A stretch of DNA of 64,000 nt. It comes from Bosea sp. BIWAKO-01. Lineage in GTDB: Bacteria > Pseudomonadota > Alphaproteobacteria > Rhizobiales > Beijerinckiaceae. The notes under the pieces are model-generated. The model was not told where the DNA came from, did no database searches, and was given only the letters and a program-made list of their open reading frames with translations. Every line of letters begins with the position of its first letter. Positions within the stretch are counted from its first letter, which is position 1. The stretch covers positions 62,001 to 126,000 of the forward strand of contig NZ_BCQA01000001.1 of the NCBI RefSeq assembly GCF_001748145.1, written 5' to 3'. The position numbers were made by a program, and so were the translations under genes. Shown here piece after piece: positions 17,444-25,983 of this stretch.

Positions 17444-18388
17444 CTAATAGCTTGCCCTCAACAGGTCCATGTCGGGGTAGAGCGCATCGATGGCTTCGAT
17501 CTCGGCACGCAACTCGGCGATGATCCACTCCCGGATCTCCCGGACGACCGGCCGAGCCTGGCGGTTGCGCGGCGTGACCAGCACGCAGGTCCGGGAGCCC
17601 ACCGTCAGACGTTGCGAGGCCGGCACGAGCGCACCCACGATCAACGCGTGCGAAACGACTGTGGTCCAGCCAAAGGCGATGCCTTGCCCGAGCAGGGCAG
17701 CCTGCACGACGACGGCATAGTCGGAGAAATTCAAGGTTTTGACCGGGCCGCCGCGGCCGGTCGCGAATGGGGGATATTGCTCCGCCCAGTCCGACGAGCT
17801 GTCGGTCAGCTGGATGATGGTGTTGCCGTCGTCTGATGCCGTTGCGGCATCACGCCGATAGCCGGGGCTGCAGACCGGAAGCATGACTTCGCGAATGATG
17901 ACAGCCTCGGCCGAAACACCCTCGTCGGCCTCGGCGAAGCGCATGCCGAGATCGACATTCTCGACCGGCCCGCGCAGGGAGCCGGCGATCATCTGAAAGC
18001 GCAGGTCGACGGCCGGAAAATGCCGCTGAAAGCGGTCCATGCGCGGCATCAGCCAATGGGTTGTAAAGGCGGAGGAGACCGAAAGCGTCACGGCCTCCTT
18101 GCCATCGCGGAGTTGCTCGATTTCACGCAACCCGATCTCGATGCTGCGGAAACCGTCCGCCACACGGCGGTGCAGCACCTCCCCTTCCCTGGTCAGTACC
18201 GCGCCCTTGCCGCCGCGCTCGAACAGCTTCACGCCCAGGTGTCCCTCGAGCCGCGACAGCATGCGACTGACCGCCGGCTGGGTGACGTTCAGCTCGTCGG
18301 CTGCGCGCGTAAAACTACCGCTGCGCGCGGCTGCCTCGAACACGAAGAGCGCATTGCTCGACGACACCATGCGGCGCAGCTCTGACAT
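17444..18388 (-). CDS. LysR-family regulator, GcvA-like
   Basis: A 314-residue LysR-type protein. The DNA-binding helix lies at about residues 12-70 (LFVFEAAARSGSFTRAADEL, LNVTQPAVSRMLSRLEGHLG), and the effector domain begins near residue 98 with LSVSSAFTTHWLMPR, the arrangement of GcvA/TrpI-type members. It is divergent from the polyamine-type ABC operon across 231 bases, so it probably controls that operon and itself. An internal ATG at 18370 is an alternative start but would leave a shortened N-terminus. The inducer may be an amine imported by the operon. Confidence 0.87.
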   Translation of the reverse strand: MSELRRMVSSSNALFVFEAAARSGSFTRAADELNVTQPAVSRMLSRLEGHLGVKLFERGGKGAVLTREGEVLHRRVADGFRSIEIGLREIEQLRDGKEAVTLSVSSAFTTHWLMPRMDRFQRHFPAVDLRFQMIAGSLRGPVENVDLGMRFAEADEGVSAEAVIIREVMLPVCSPGYRRDAATASDDGNTIIQLTDSSSDWAEQYPPFATGRGGPVKTLNFSDYAVVVQAALLGQGIAFGWTTVVSHALIVGALVPASQRLTVGSRTCVLVTPRNRQARPVVREIREWIIAELRAEIEAIDALYPDMDLLRASY

Positions 18389-18402
18389 TACATCAGGTTA
18401 TG

Positions 18403-18413
18403 ATCAGGCTGAT
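18403..18413. promoter_or_regulatory. Palindrome in the LysR-ABC divergent gap
   Basis: ATCAGGCTGAT is a perfect 5-1-5 palindrome 15 bp upstream of the LysR start codon; a further ATCAG half lies at 18392-18396. Its position just inside the divergent promoter region suits autorepression by the LysR protein. No ATPase promoter elements could be placed with confidence in the rest of the 231-bp gap. Confidence 0.35.
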
Positions 18414-18619
18414 TATTTGGCAATTGCCGCTGTCGGCCAAAATTACTCTTATAGCGACGTGAAATGCAGCTTCGCAGCGATGGCCCCGGAGAGGGCTGCG
18501 TTGCCTGACGGCAAGTGCCGGACCTGGATGCCGGGCATAAGATCGCCTTATGGCTCGATCCGAAATCGGTCTTTGCCGGGACGCACCAACAGCCGCTGTA
18601 TTCCTCACGGGAGAGCACG

Positions 18620-19702
18620 ATGGCAGAATCCGGTGGCGAGCGCGTCGAGATCCGGTCCGCAAGCAAGATCTACGGATCGGTGCGGGCCCTGGACGGCGTA
18701 TCGCTCGACATCGCACCGCAGGAATTCGTCTCGCTGCTCGGCCCGTCCGGCTCCGGCAAGACGACGCTGCTGGGGATCCTGGGCGGCTTCATCCAGCCTT
18801 CGGGCGGCTCGATCCATTTCGGCGGGCGCGATGTCACCTTCACGCCGCCGCACAAGCGCGATATCGGCATCGTCTTCCAGAATTACGCGCTGTTTCCGCA
18901 TATGAGCGTCGGCGAGAATGTCGCCTTTCCGCTTCGGGCGCGGCGGCTGCCAAAATCAACCTATGCGGAGCGGGTTCGAAGCGCGCTCGCGATGGTCGAT
19001 CTCGCTGGCTATGAGGAGCGCGGCATCGCCCAGCTTTCCGGCGGACAGCGTCAGCGCGTCGCGCTTGCCCGGGCCATGATCTTCGAGCCGCGGCTGATCT
19101 TGATGGATGAACCGCTCTCGGCGCTGGACAAGCAGCTGCGCGAGAGCATGCAGATCGAGCTGCGCCAACTGCACAAGCGGCTCGGCGCAACCATCATCTA
19201 CGTGACGCACGACCAGCGCGAAGCGCTGACGATGAGCGACCGCGTCGCCATTCTGAAAGACGGCAAGCTCGTCCAGATCGACGCGCCAACCCGCCTGCAC
19301 GACCACCCAAGCAATGCCTTCGTGGCGAGCTTCATCGGGGAAGCTGCCCTGCTGCCGGTTGAGCGGGTCGATGGCCAGCATGTGTCATTGGCTGGCACCG
19401 TGCTCGCGACAAGCCGCAAGATTCCGCCCGCCGGCGATCTGCTGCTGGCGATCCAGACAGAGAAGCTGCTCGTCGCAGGTCCAACGGACGCGCCCGAGCG
19501 CAACAGTTTTTCGGCTGAGGTGACCGACATCGTCTTTCAGGGCGAGAGCCTGCGCGTTTTCCTGAGGATCGACGGCGGCGCAACGCTCAGCCTGCGCCAG
19601 CCCAGTCACTACGAGGCCGCCCGCCGGATTCCGCCGATCGGCGAGCGCATCCAGGTCAGCCTGCACCCCCAAGACACGATCATCGTACCCAAAGGCGGTT
19701 GA
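18620..19702 (+). CDS. ABC transporter ATPase, spermidine/putrescine (PotA) type
   Basis: A 360-residue ATPase of the polyamine/iron/sulfate-type importers. Walker A is GPSGSGKTT (about residues 39-47), the Q-loop reads IVFQNYALFPHM, the signature LSGGQRQR, Walker B ILMDEPLSALD and the switch histidine VTHDQREA. After about residue 240 a TOBE domain follows, as in PotA. The ATG at 18620 was chosen because GGGAGAG lies just upstream and the product then matches family length; longer in-frame extension runs into the promoter region. It heads an operon of ATPase, HAD enzyme, FAD oxidase, binding protein and two permeases. Confidence 0.92.
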   Translation: MAESGGERVEIRSASKIYGSVRALDGVSLDIAPQEFVSLLGPSGSGKTTLLGILGGFIQPSGGSIHFGGRDVTFTPPHKRDIGIVFQNYALFPHMSVGENVAFPLRARRLPKSTYAERVRSALAMVDLAGYEERGIAQLSGGQRQRVALARAMIFEPRLILMDEPLSALDKQLRESMQIELRQLHKRLGATIIYVTHDQREALTMSDRVAILKDGKLVQIDAPTRLHDHPSNAFVASFIGEAALLPVERVDGQHVSLAGTVLATSRKIPPAGDLLLAIQTEKLLVAGPTDAPERNSFSAEVTDIVFQGESLRVFLRIDGGATLSLRQPSHYEAARRIPPIGERIQVSLHPQDTIIVPKGG

Positions 19703-19743
19703 TCGCTCGGCCCTCCCCGCCCCTTTCAAGAGAAGTCGACACC

Positions 19744-20445
19744 ATGGCGCTCCGTGATTTCAAGGTTCTCACATTCGATGTCGTCGGCACGCTGATCGAT
19801 TTCGAGACCGGCATCCTCAACGCGGTGCGCAGGATCGGCGGCGCAGCCGCCGCCAAGCTCTCGGACGACGATATCTTCGGGCCGTATCTCAGGGGCCGCG
19901 AGCTCAATTACGAGCGCTCGAGCGAGGTGATGGGCCGCGTCTACATCCATCTCGCGAAGGAACTCGGCTTGCCGCATGATGACGCCGCCGCCGATGCCTT
20001 CCAGCACGCGATCCTGCGCCACCCGGCCTTCCCGGATTCCGTCGAGGCCCTGGTGCGGCTTCGCAAGCATTTTCGGCTGGTGGCCATGACCAATGCCGAC
20101 CGCCCGACCTTCGCATTCTATTCGCAGGCACTGGGAAACCCGTTCCACGACAGCGTGACCGCTGACGAGGCCATCCACCCAAAGCCCGATCCGCTGTTCT
20201 TTGCGTTCAATCGCGGGCGGCAGTCGGCCTTCGGTTTCAAGCAGGAAGAGATCCTGCATGTGGCCCAGAGCCAGTATCACGACATCGGCGTCGCCAAATC
20301 GCTCGGTTACACCACGTGCTGGATCGAGCGGCGCCAGGGCCAGAAGGGTTTTGGCGGCAGCCCGACCGTGGAGGTCACCAAGCCGGACTACCACTTCGCC
20401 ACGCTGAAGGCGCTCGCCGACGCTGTCGAAGCAGAGAGGGCGTGA
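19744..20445 (+). CDS. Haloacid dehalogenase-like hydrolase, type II
   Basis: A 233-residue HAD-superfamily enzyme of the 2-haloacid dehalogenase subgroup. Motif 1 is FDVVGTLIDFE with nucleophile Asp12; the second acidic residue of phosphatases (DxD) is absent, as in dehalogenases. Motif 2 is AMTNADRPTF and motif 3 HPKPDPLFF near residue 156, ending with the QSQYHDIGVAKSLG loop. It sits between the ATPase and the FAD oxidase of an amine-importer operon. Type II haloacid dehalogenase genes are often found beside such importers, where their true substrate is unknown, so a halogenated substrate should not be assumed. Confidence 0.85.
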   Translation: MALRDFKVLTFDVVGTLIDFETGILNAVRRIGGAAAAKLSDDDIFGPYLRGRELNYERSSEVMGRVYIHLAKELGLPHDDAAADAFQHAILRHPAFPDSVEALVRLRKHFRLVAMTNADRPTFAFYSQALGNPFHDSVTADEAIHPKPDPLFFAFNRGRQSAFGFKQEEILHVAQSQYHDIGVAKSLGYTTCWIERRQGQKGFGGSPTVEVTKPDYHFATLKALADAVEAERA

Positions 20446-20451
20446 TCCAAC

Positions 20452-21765
20452 GTGAGCAACGCCGCCGCCTGGCAATCCCTGGAGGCCGCCCCTTCGCTCT
20501 GGCGGGCGACGGCCAACGACCTGCGCTCCCTGCCCGTCCTGCATGGAGACAAGCAGGCCGATGTCGCAATCATCGGTGCTGGCTATACCGGGCTCTCGGC
20601 AGCGCATCACCTGGCCAAGAGCGGCCTCAATCCGATCGTGATCGAGGCCAACCAGCCCGGCTGGGGCGCCAGCGGCCGCAATGGCGGCGTCATCACCGCC
20701 AAGTTCCGATTGCCCTTCCCGGCGATCGCCGCTGCACATGGCAAGGCGATGGCGCGGCGGATGTACGAGATCGCCCATGAAGCAACCGACATCGTTGCCG
20801 AGCTGGTGGAGGCATTCGACATTGCCGATGCCGCGCTGACGCGCTCTGGCCAGGTCAAGGCCGCGCATAACCAGGAGACGCTGAACTACGCCGTCAGGGA
20901 AGCTGAATGGCTGCGCTCCGAGCTCGGCGACACGACCATGTCGGTGCTCGACGCCGATCAGGTGCGCGAAGAGACCGGATCAGCCGGTTTTGTTGGCGGC
21001 GTGCTCAATGCCGGTTCCGGCGGCATCCATCCGCTGAACTATCTCCGCGGTCTCGCCAATGGCCTGCTTGACCGCGGTATCTACATCTATGCCGATACGC
21101 CGGCGCTGGGACTGCGCCGGGAAGGCGACGGCATTCTGGTGGAAACCCCGCAGGGCACGGTTCGTGCCCGCCAGGCGATCGTCGCGACCAACAGCTATTC
21201 CGATCTCACGGCGGCAACGGCCTACTACCGCACGACGCTGATTCCGTTCCGCAGCGCGATCATCGCAACCGACCCGCTTTCACCCAATCTTGCCGCAAGC
21301 GTGATGCCGACGCGCCGGACCTACACCGAGACCAAACGCATGATGCGCTGGTTCCGCATGGTCGACGACCGGGTCGTCTTCGGCGGGCGCGGCGCCTTCG
21401 GCAAGAAGGACTCTCCGGCTGCGTTCCGCGCCCTGCACAAGGCAATGGTTGGAATTTTTCCGCAGCTGGCCGACGTGCCGCTGGCCTATCGCTGGTCCGG
21501 GCTCGTTGCGATGACGCTGGATTCGGTGCCGCATGTCGGGCGCGCCGATGATCGCGTGCTTTTCGCGATGGGCTACAACGGCGCCGGGGTCGCGATGGCA
21601 AGCCTGATGGGGCGCTATCTTGCGGCCTACGCGCGCGGCGAGACGCCGGATGTCGGCCTGCTCGACGCCGCCCGCATGCGGCACGTGCCCTTCTATCCGC
21701 TTCGGGAGCCAGCCGTGCGCATGGTCGCCGGCTGGTACCAGTTTCTAGACGCGATCGGACGGTAG
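20452..21765 (+). CDS. FAD-dependent amine oxidoreductase (PuuB/DAO family)
   Basis: A 437-residue flavoprotein with the Rossmann FAD signature VAIIGAGYTGLSAAHHL at about residues 39-55, the WGASGRNGGVI segment near residue 71 typical of gamma-glutamylputrescine oxidoreductase and related DAO enzymes, and the C-terminal FAD loop MGYNGAGVAMASLMG near residue 370. It begins at a GTG seven bases after the HAD gene. Being inside a polyamine-type importer operon, it probably oxidises the imported amine or its glutamyl derivative in the cytoplasm. A glycine- or sarcosine-type oxidase cannot be ruled out. Confidence 0.86.
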   Translation: MSNAAAWQSLEAAPSLWRATANDLRSLPVLHGDKQADVAIIGAGYTGLSAAHHLAKSGLNPIVIEANQPGWGASGRNGGVITAKFRLPFPAIAAAHGKAMARRMYEIAHEATDIVAELVEAFDIADAALTRSGQVKAAHNQETLNYAVREAEWLRSELGDTTMSVLDADQVREETGSAGFVGGVLNAGSGGIHPLNYLRGLANGLLDRGIYIYADTPALGLRREGDGILVETPQGTVRARQAIVATNSYSDLTAATAYYRTTLIPFRSAIIATDPLSPNLAASVMPTRRTYTETKRMMRWFRMVDDRVVFGGRGAFGKKDSPAAFRALHKAMVGIFPQLADVPLAYRWSGLVAMTLDSVPHVGRADDRVLFAMGYNGAGVAMASLMGRYLAAYARGETPDVGLLDAARMRHVPFYPLREPAVRMVAGWYQFLDAIGR

Positions 21766-21800
21766 CTCGAAGATCCGATCCAACAAAAGGGGACCAGACC

Positions 21801-22862
21801 ATGGCTGAGCGATATGGGAAGACCCGGCTTGCGGGCACGGCCGCAGCCCTCTCGATGGCACTGATCGGCTCCATGCCGGCCTTTGCCGAGGAGATACTCT
21901 TCGTTTCGCAGGGAGGCGCCTATCAGAAGGCGCAGACCGTGGCGATCCTCGACCCCGCCGCCAAGAAGCTTGGCATCACCGTCAATCAAGACAGCGTTCC
22001 AGACGCCTGGCCGATCATGCGCTCGCAGGTCGCGACGGGTAAGCCGACCTGGGACGTCGTCGACGTCGCTACCAATTTCTGCCTGCGCGGTGGCGAGCAG
22101 GGCATCGTCGAGAAGCTTGATTTCAGCAAGATTCCCAACGCCGCCGCAATGCCCGCGGAGTATCGCAGCGACTACTCGGTCGCCTATGAATTCTATTCCA
22201 GCGTGATGGGCTACAACCTGAAGAAATTCCCCGACGCGGCGTCGGCCCCCAAGACCTGGGCAGATTTCTGGGACGTGAAGAAGTTTCCCGGCCGCCGCTC
22301 GCTGCGCAATCACCCCCTCGCCACGCTGGAAGCCGCGCTGATGGCGGACGGGGTCGCGCCCGACAAGCTCTACCCGCTCGATGTCGATCGCGCGTTCAAG
22401 AAGCTCGAGGAGATCAAGCCCCACATCACCGTCTGGTGGACGTCGGGCGCGCAATCGGCCCAGCTCCTGAATGACGGCGAGGTCGACATGGTGATGGCCT
22501 GGAACGGCCGCATCAGCGCGCTTGCCAAGGAAGGCGCAAAGGTCGCCTACACCTATAACCAGGGCATCCTGCAAAGCACTTCGCTATGCGTGCTGAAGGG
22601 CGCACCGAACTTGCCGACCGCGATCAAATTCCTGAACGAGGCGGTCGACCCGGTGCATCAGGCCAACCTCCCGCTGCATATCGATTATGGACCGGCCAAT
22701 CCCAAGGCCTACGACACCAAGGTCATCCCCGAGGCGCGCGTCAAGGAACTGCCGAGCGCGCCCGATAACGCCAAGGTACAGGCCCTGATGTCGTATGCCT
22801 GGTGGACCTCGGCCGCAGGCGAAGCGGCCGAAAAGCGCTGGCTCTCCTTCGCCCAGAAGTAG
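21801..22862 (+). CDS. Periplasmic binding protein, PotD-like (family 1/8)
   Basis: A 353-residue periplasmic protein with a Sec signal peptide; cleavage is expected after AFA at residue 29, before EEILFVSQGG. The mature part resembles the spermidine/putrescine and related binding proteins (GGAYQKAQT near the start, TWDVVDVATNFCLRGGEQG around 82-100, GVAMA-like MAWNGRISALAKEG near 234). GGGG lies a few bases before the ATG. The permease genes follow after 101 bases that contain two stem-loops, which probably keep binding-protein mRNA more abundant than permease mRNA. The ligand may be a polyamine or a modified amino acid. Confidence 0.88.
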   Translation: MAERYGKTRLAGTAAALSMALIGSMPAFAEEILFVSQGGAYQKAQTVAILDPAAKKLGITVNQDSVPDAWPIMRSQVATGKPTWDVVDVATNFCLRGGEQGIVEKLDFSKIPNAAAMPAEYRSDYSVAYEFYSSVMGYNLKKFPDAASAPKTWADFWDVKKFPGRRSLRNHPLATLEAALMADGVAPDKLYPLDVDRAFKKLEEIKPHITVWWTSGAQSAQLLNDGEVDMVMAWNGRISALAKEGAKVAYTYNQGILQSTSLCVLKGAPNLPTAIKFLNEAVDPVHQANLPLHIDYGPANPKAYDTKVIPEARVKELPSAPDNAKVQALMSYAWWTSAAGEAAEKRWLSFAQK

Positions 22863-22882
22863 CCTCGCCACACGGCATCGGG

Positions 22883-22910
22883 CTCGGGTCGCGCCCAAGG
22901 CGGACCCGAG
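22883..22910 (+). promoter_or_regulatory. Stem-loop between binding-protein gene and permease gene
   Basis: CTCGGGTC (22883-22890) pairs perfectly with GACCCGAG (22903-22910), and an inner CGCC/GGCG pair extends the stem. No T run follows, so a stabilising or partial-attenuation hairpin is more likely than a terminator. Confidence 0.65.
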
Positions 22911-22928
22911 AATCCCTTGGAGGAGATG

Positions 22929-22945
22929 CTCGGGGCAAGCCCGAG
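22929..22945 (+). promoter_or_regulatory. Second stem-loop in the same gap
   Basis: CTCGGG and CCCGAG form a 6-bp stem around GCAAG, 18 bases before the permease start. CTCGGG and CCCGAG also occur in the hairpin just upstream, so the two structures could exchange arms. Confidence 0.5.
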
Positions 22946-22963
22946 CCTGACGGGAGAGACAGG

Positions 22964-23827
22964 ATGAGCGTCATCGACCCCTCCGACCGCTACCGGCGCC
23001 GCGAACAGGGGCTCATGCTCCTGCTCGCCTCGCCGGCCGTGATCGTGATCGTGGCGCTCGTCGTGCTGCCTGTGGGCTGGCTGATGGGCCAGTCCTTCTA
23101 CGACAACGGCTTCACACTGGAGAACTATCGCCGGATCTTCAGCGAGGACGTCTACTGGCGCAGCTTCATCCTGACCTTCCGAATCGCACTGATGGTCACG
23201 GTACTGACGCTGATCCTGGGCTATCCCGTCGCGTATGCTGCGGCTCATGTCAGGCGGCCCTGGGACGTGCTGATCCTGAGCTTCGTGATCCTGCCGTTCT
23301 GGACCAGCGTTCTGGTGCGCGCCTATGCCTGGCTCGTCCTGCTGCAGCGCACGGGCGTCGCCAATCAGGTTCTGGAGCGCTTAGGACTGATCAGCGAGCC
23401 GCTCGCACTGGTCCATAACGAACTCGGCACGGTGATCGCGACCGTCCACATCCTGCTGCCCTTCATGGTGCTACCGCTCTATTCCACCATGCAGAAAATC
23501 CCCCGCGAACTCATGCTTGCCGGCGCGAGCCTGGGCGGGGGGCCACTTCACAGTTTCCTGCGCATCTTTCTGCCATTGTCGCTGCCAGGCGTCATCGCGG
23601 GCGTGACACTGGTCTTTGTCCTGACGCTCGGCTTCTACATCACGCCCGAACTGTTGGGTGGCGGGCGCACCATCATGATTTCGATGGTCGTGAGCCGGAA
23701 TGTCGAACTCTACAACCAGTGGGGTGCAGCAAGCGCGGTCGGCGTGGTGCTGCTCGTCTGCGTGCTGGCGATCTTCATGGCCGTCGGGCGGATCATCCCG
23801 CTCGACAAGATGCTGGGGCAGAAATGA
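22964..23827 (+). CDS. ABC transporter permease, PotB type
   Basis: A 287-residue inner-membrane permease with six predicted helices and the coupling loop AGASLGGGPLHSFLRIFLPLS at about residues 180-200. The start was placed at the ATG at 22964 (GGGAGAGACAGG just upstream), giving the usual PotB/PotH length; the in-frame extension upstream crosses the stem-loops. Its stop overlaps the start of the partner permease in ATGA, so both halves of the channel are translated together. Confidence 0.9.
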   Translation: MSVIDPSDRYRRREQGLMLLLASPAVIVIVALVVLPVGWLMGQSFYDNGFTLENYRRIFSEDVYWRSFILTFRIALMVTVLTLILGYPVAYAAAHVRRPWDVLILSFVILPFWTSVLVRAYAWLVLLQRTGVANQVLERLGLISEPLALVHNELGTVIATVHILLPFMVLPLYSTMQKIPRELMLAGASLGGGPLHSFLRIFLPLSLPGVIAGVTLVFVLTLGFYITPELLGGGRTIMISMVVSRNVELYNQWGAASAVGVVLLVCVLAIFMAVGRIIPLDKMLGQK

Positions 23828-24612
23828 AACAGCCCCTCCTTCCGCGCATCCTCTTCGGAGCTTTCGTGGCTCTGGTCCTGATCTACCTGATCCTGCCGCT
23901 GCTGATTATCGTGCCGATGTCGTTCTCCGGCACGCGCTTCCTCACCTTCCCCCCGCCCTCCTTCTCCCTGCGCTGGTACGCCGAGTATTTCGGCAATCCG
24001 AACTGGATGCAGGCGACGCGCATCAGCCTGATGATCGGGGCCCTGACCGTATTGATCGCCACGCCGCTGGGAACGGCGGCGGCCTACGCCATCAGCAATG
24101 GTAACGGCCGGTTGATGCGGGCCCTGCATTTGATGCTGATGCTGCCGCTGATCGTGCCGATCATCATCATCGCGATCGGCATCTTCTTCATCTACGCCAA
24201 GGTCGGCTTGATCTCGACATTGACCGGGCTCGTCCTGGCCAACGTCATGCTCGGCCTGCCCTACGTGATCACCTCGGTCGTGGCAGGGTTGCAGAGCTTC
24301 GACCCGACGCAGGAGATGGTCGCGCGCAGTCTCGGCATGAACCGTCTGCGCGCCTTCCTCACGGTGACGCTGCCGCAGATCAAGGCCAGCGTCTTCGCCG
24401 GCGGCATCTTCGCCTTCATATCGGCGATCGACGAGACCATCATCGCGCTGTTCATCTCGGGTGGTCGATACCAGACACTGACGAAGCGAATGTTCACCGC
24501 ACTGCGCGACGAAATCGACCCGACCATAGCCTCGATCTCGACCTTGCTGACGGCGGCGTCCTTCCTGCTCGTGCTGCTGGCGATGAGCGGCCAGAAGCGA
24601 ACGGCCACTTAG
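23824..24612 (+). CDS. ABC transporter permease, PotC type
   Basis: A 262-residue inner-membrane permease, partner of the PotB-type protein whose stop codon it overlaps by four bases. The BPD_transp_1 loop reads ARSLGMNRLRAFLTVTLPQIK at about residues 167-187. It is the last gene of the importer operon and converges on catR, with 111 bases between them; a perfect 12-bp palindrome (24626-24637) lies 13 bases after the stop and might serve as a weak terminator. Confidence 0.9.
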   Translation: MKQPLLPRILFGAFVALVLIYLILPLLIIVPMSFSGTRFLTFPPPSFSLRWYAEYFGNPNWMQATRISLMIGALTVLIATPLGTAAAYAISNGNGRLMRALHLMLMLPLIVPIIIIAIGIFFIYAKVGLISTLTGLVLANVMLGLPYVITSVVAGLQSFDPTQEMVARSLGMNRLRAFLTVTLPQIKASVFAGGIFAFISAIDETIIALFISGGRYQTLTKRMFTALRDEIDPTIASISTLLTAASFLLVLLAMSGQKRTAT

Positions 24613-24723
24613 GACGAGGCGCTTCCGGCAATTGCCGCAGGATTTCAGATTGCGGACGCAGCAAAATCGACGGCCCCGCCCACAAGCCGGTCGACGGCAG
24701 GCAAGTCGCCTCAGACATCGCGA

Positions 24724-25602
24724 TCAGGGCGTTCCCCTGCCCGCCAGCCCGATGATCTGCTGCAGCAAGGCCGAGGTGTCGTTCCGGCGATAGCTGAGGA
24801 TGATCGGGCTGGTGAATCTCTCATCGAGATCGAGGAACTGGACATCGTCGCGGCCGAAGCGCCGGACCGAGGCCGGCACGACGCAAATCCCGACGCCCGA
24901 GGCCACAAGGCCGAGCGCGGTCTGCACGTCCCGGACCTCCATACCGATGCGCGGCCTGACCCCGGCCTCGCGGTAGAAGGACAGGACCTGATCGGCATAG
25001 CTCGGCCGAGGCGCCTTCGGGTACAGGATCAACGGCTCCGTCTCGAGATCGGCCAGCTTCGGCTTCCGGCCGCTTGCCAGCAGCGCATGGGCTCCGCCGA
25101 GCGCCACGCATAATCCCTCCTCGCGCAGCACCTTGCGCACCAGCATGTCGTCATCGAAGCGCAGACGCCCGAAGCCGACATCGATGCGACCGTCCTTCAA
25201 GGCGGAGATCTGCTCCAGCGTCGTCATCTCGAGGAGTTGCACCTCGACATCCGGCACCAGGATGCGAAAATCGCGGATCAATTGCGGCAGCGTGTCGTAG
25301 AGCGTCGAGGCGACGAAGCCGACATTGAACTGCAGCACGAGACGCTTGCCGATGCGCGTCGTCATGGCGCTCATCTCCTCGACGCGCTGCAGCACCTGTT
25401 GCCCCTGCTCGTAGAGATAGCGCCCGGCCTCGGTCATCGTGATCGGCCGGCCGCGATCAAGCAGGCGCACGCCAAGCTCCTCCTCCAGCTGCTGGATCTG
25501 CCGGCTCAGCGGCGGCTGGGCGATATGGAGCTTCTCGGCGGCGCGGCTGAACGAGCCCTCCGCGGCGACGGTCGTGAAATAGCGCAGATGACGCAGATCC
25601 AT
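24724..25602 (-). CDS. catR: LysR-family regulator of catechol degradation (CatR/CatM/BenM type)
   Basis: A 292-residue LysR-type activator. The N-terminus MDLRHLRYFTTVAAEGSFSR and LHIAQPPLSRQIQQLEEELG is the CatR/CatM/BenM/PcaQ-type helix-turn-helix; the effector domain starts near residue 90 with LNVGFVASTLYDTLPQL. Members of this group bind ATAC-N7-GTAT and respond to cis,cis-muconate. Two perfect copies of that motif occur here, one in the gap between catR and pcaD and one before catB, so this protein very likely activates both transcripts and represses its own. GGGAGGAG precedes the start codon. It is divergent from pcaD across 381 bases. Confidence 0.9.
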   Translation of the reverse strand: MDLRHLRYFTTVAAEGSFSRAAEKLHIAQPPLSRQIQQLEEELGVRLLDRGRPITMTEAGRYLYEQGQQVLQRVEEMSAMTTRIGKRLVLQFNVGFVASTLYDTLPQLIRDFRILVPDVEVQLLEMTTLEQISALKDGRIDVGFGRLRFDDDMLVRKVLREEGLCVALGGAHALLASGRKPKLADLETEPLILYPKAPRPSYADQVLSFYREAGVRPRIGMEVRDVQTALGLVASGVGICVVPASVRRFGRDDVQFLDLDERFTSPIILSYRRNDTSALLQQIIGLAGRGTP

Positions 25603-25695
25603 CGCTGCCTGCTCCTCCCGCTCTCCGATCGATGCAGTGCGGCTGCATCCCGGAGACCGCCATCATGGCGGTTGTCACATGCTCGCGGGCGAATG

Positions 25696-25730
25696 CCCGG
25701 CTTCCGCGCCGCATCGGCAGGGAAGCCGGG
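25696..25730 (-). promoter_or_regulatory. Hairpin in the probable catR leader
   Basis: CCCGGCTTCC (25696-25705) and GGAAGCCGGG (25721-25730) pair perfectly over 10 bp with a 15-base loop. It lies 5 bp from the CatR operator and about 95 bp upstream of the catR start, so it would fall in the catR 5-prime leader if the catR promoter overlaps the operator, as is usual for LysR genes. Confidence 0.5.
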
Positions 25731-25735
25731 CTTCC

Positions 25736-25800
25736 ATACCGTAGGGGTATTAATTTACACCAAAACGATCCTGTCCAGCGACACTATGCCTGCCTAGCCT
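25736..25800 (+). promoter_or_regulatory. CatR-type promoter cassette of pcaD-pcaK
   Basis: An ATAC-N7-GTAT dyad (25736-25750) is followed by TTAC-N7-CGAT (25755-25769), CGATCCTGT (25766-25774) and CCTAGCCT (25793-25800). The same elements at the same offsets (0, 19, 30, 57) occur before catB. The dyad is the BenM/CatM recognition site; the second element would be the activation site, and CCTAGCCT falls where the -10 region is expected, giving a start near 25806. Confidence 0.8.
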
Positions 25801-25882
25801 GACAAGCAGGGAAGAAGCGTTCGCGCAGGAGAAGGATGCTCCGCCGCGAACCTGAGCTGGCCGTCAGAGCCGCCGGAGAGCC

Positions 25883-25981
25883 ATGTCTGAGACCGAACCG
25901 TTGCGGCCCGCGCCAGCGCGGCTTGCGAAACGCGCGCCGGCTGTCCTGTCGGGGCGCCGCGGCCGAAGCCGGCGGGCCTGA
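25883..25981 (+). CDS. Possible 32-residue leader ORF before pcaD
   Basis: An ATG with GGAGAG 3-8 bases upstream opens a 32-codon frame rich in arginine and alanine (start MSETEPLRPA, end GRSRRA) that stops with TGA two bases before the pcaD ATG. pcaD itself has no recognisable Shine-Dalgarno sequence, so ribosomes finishing this ORF could re-initiate at pcaD. No known family is recognised; the peptide may have no function beyond coupling, or the frame may be chance in GC-rich DNA. It lies in the long (about 175-base) predicted leader of the pcaD transcript. Confidence 0.35.
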   Translation: MSETEPLRPAPARLAKRAPAVLSGRRGRSRRA

Positions 25982-25983
25982 CC

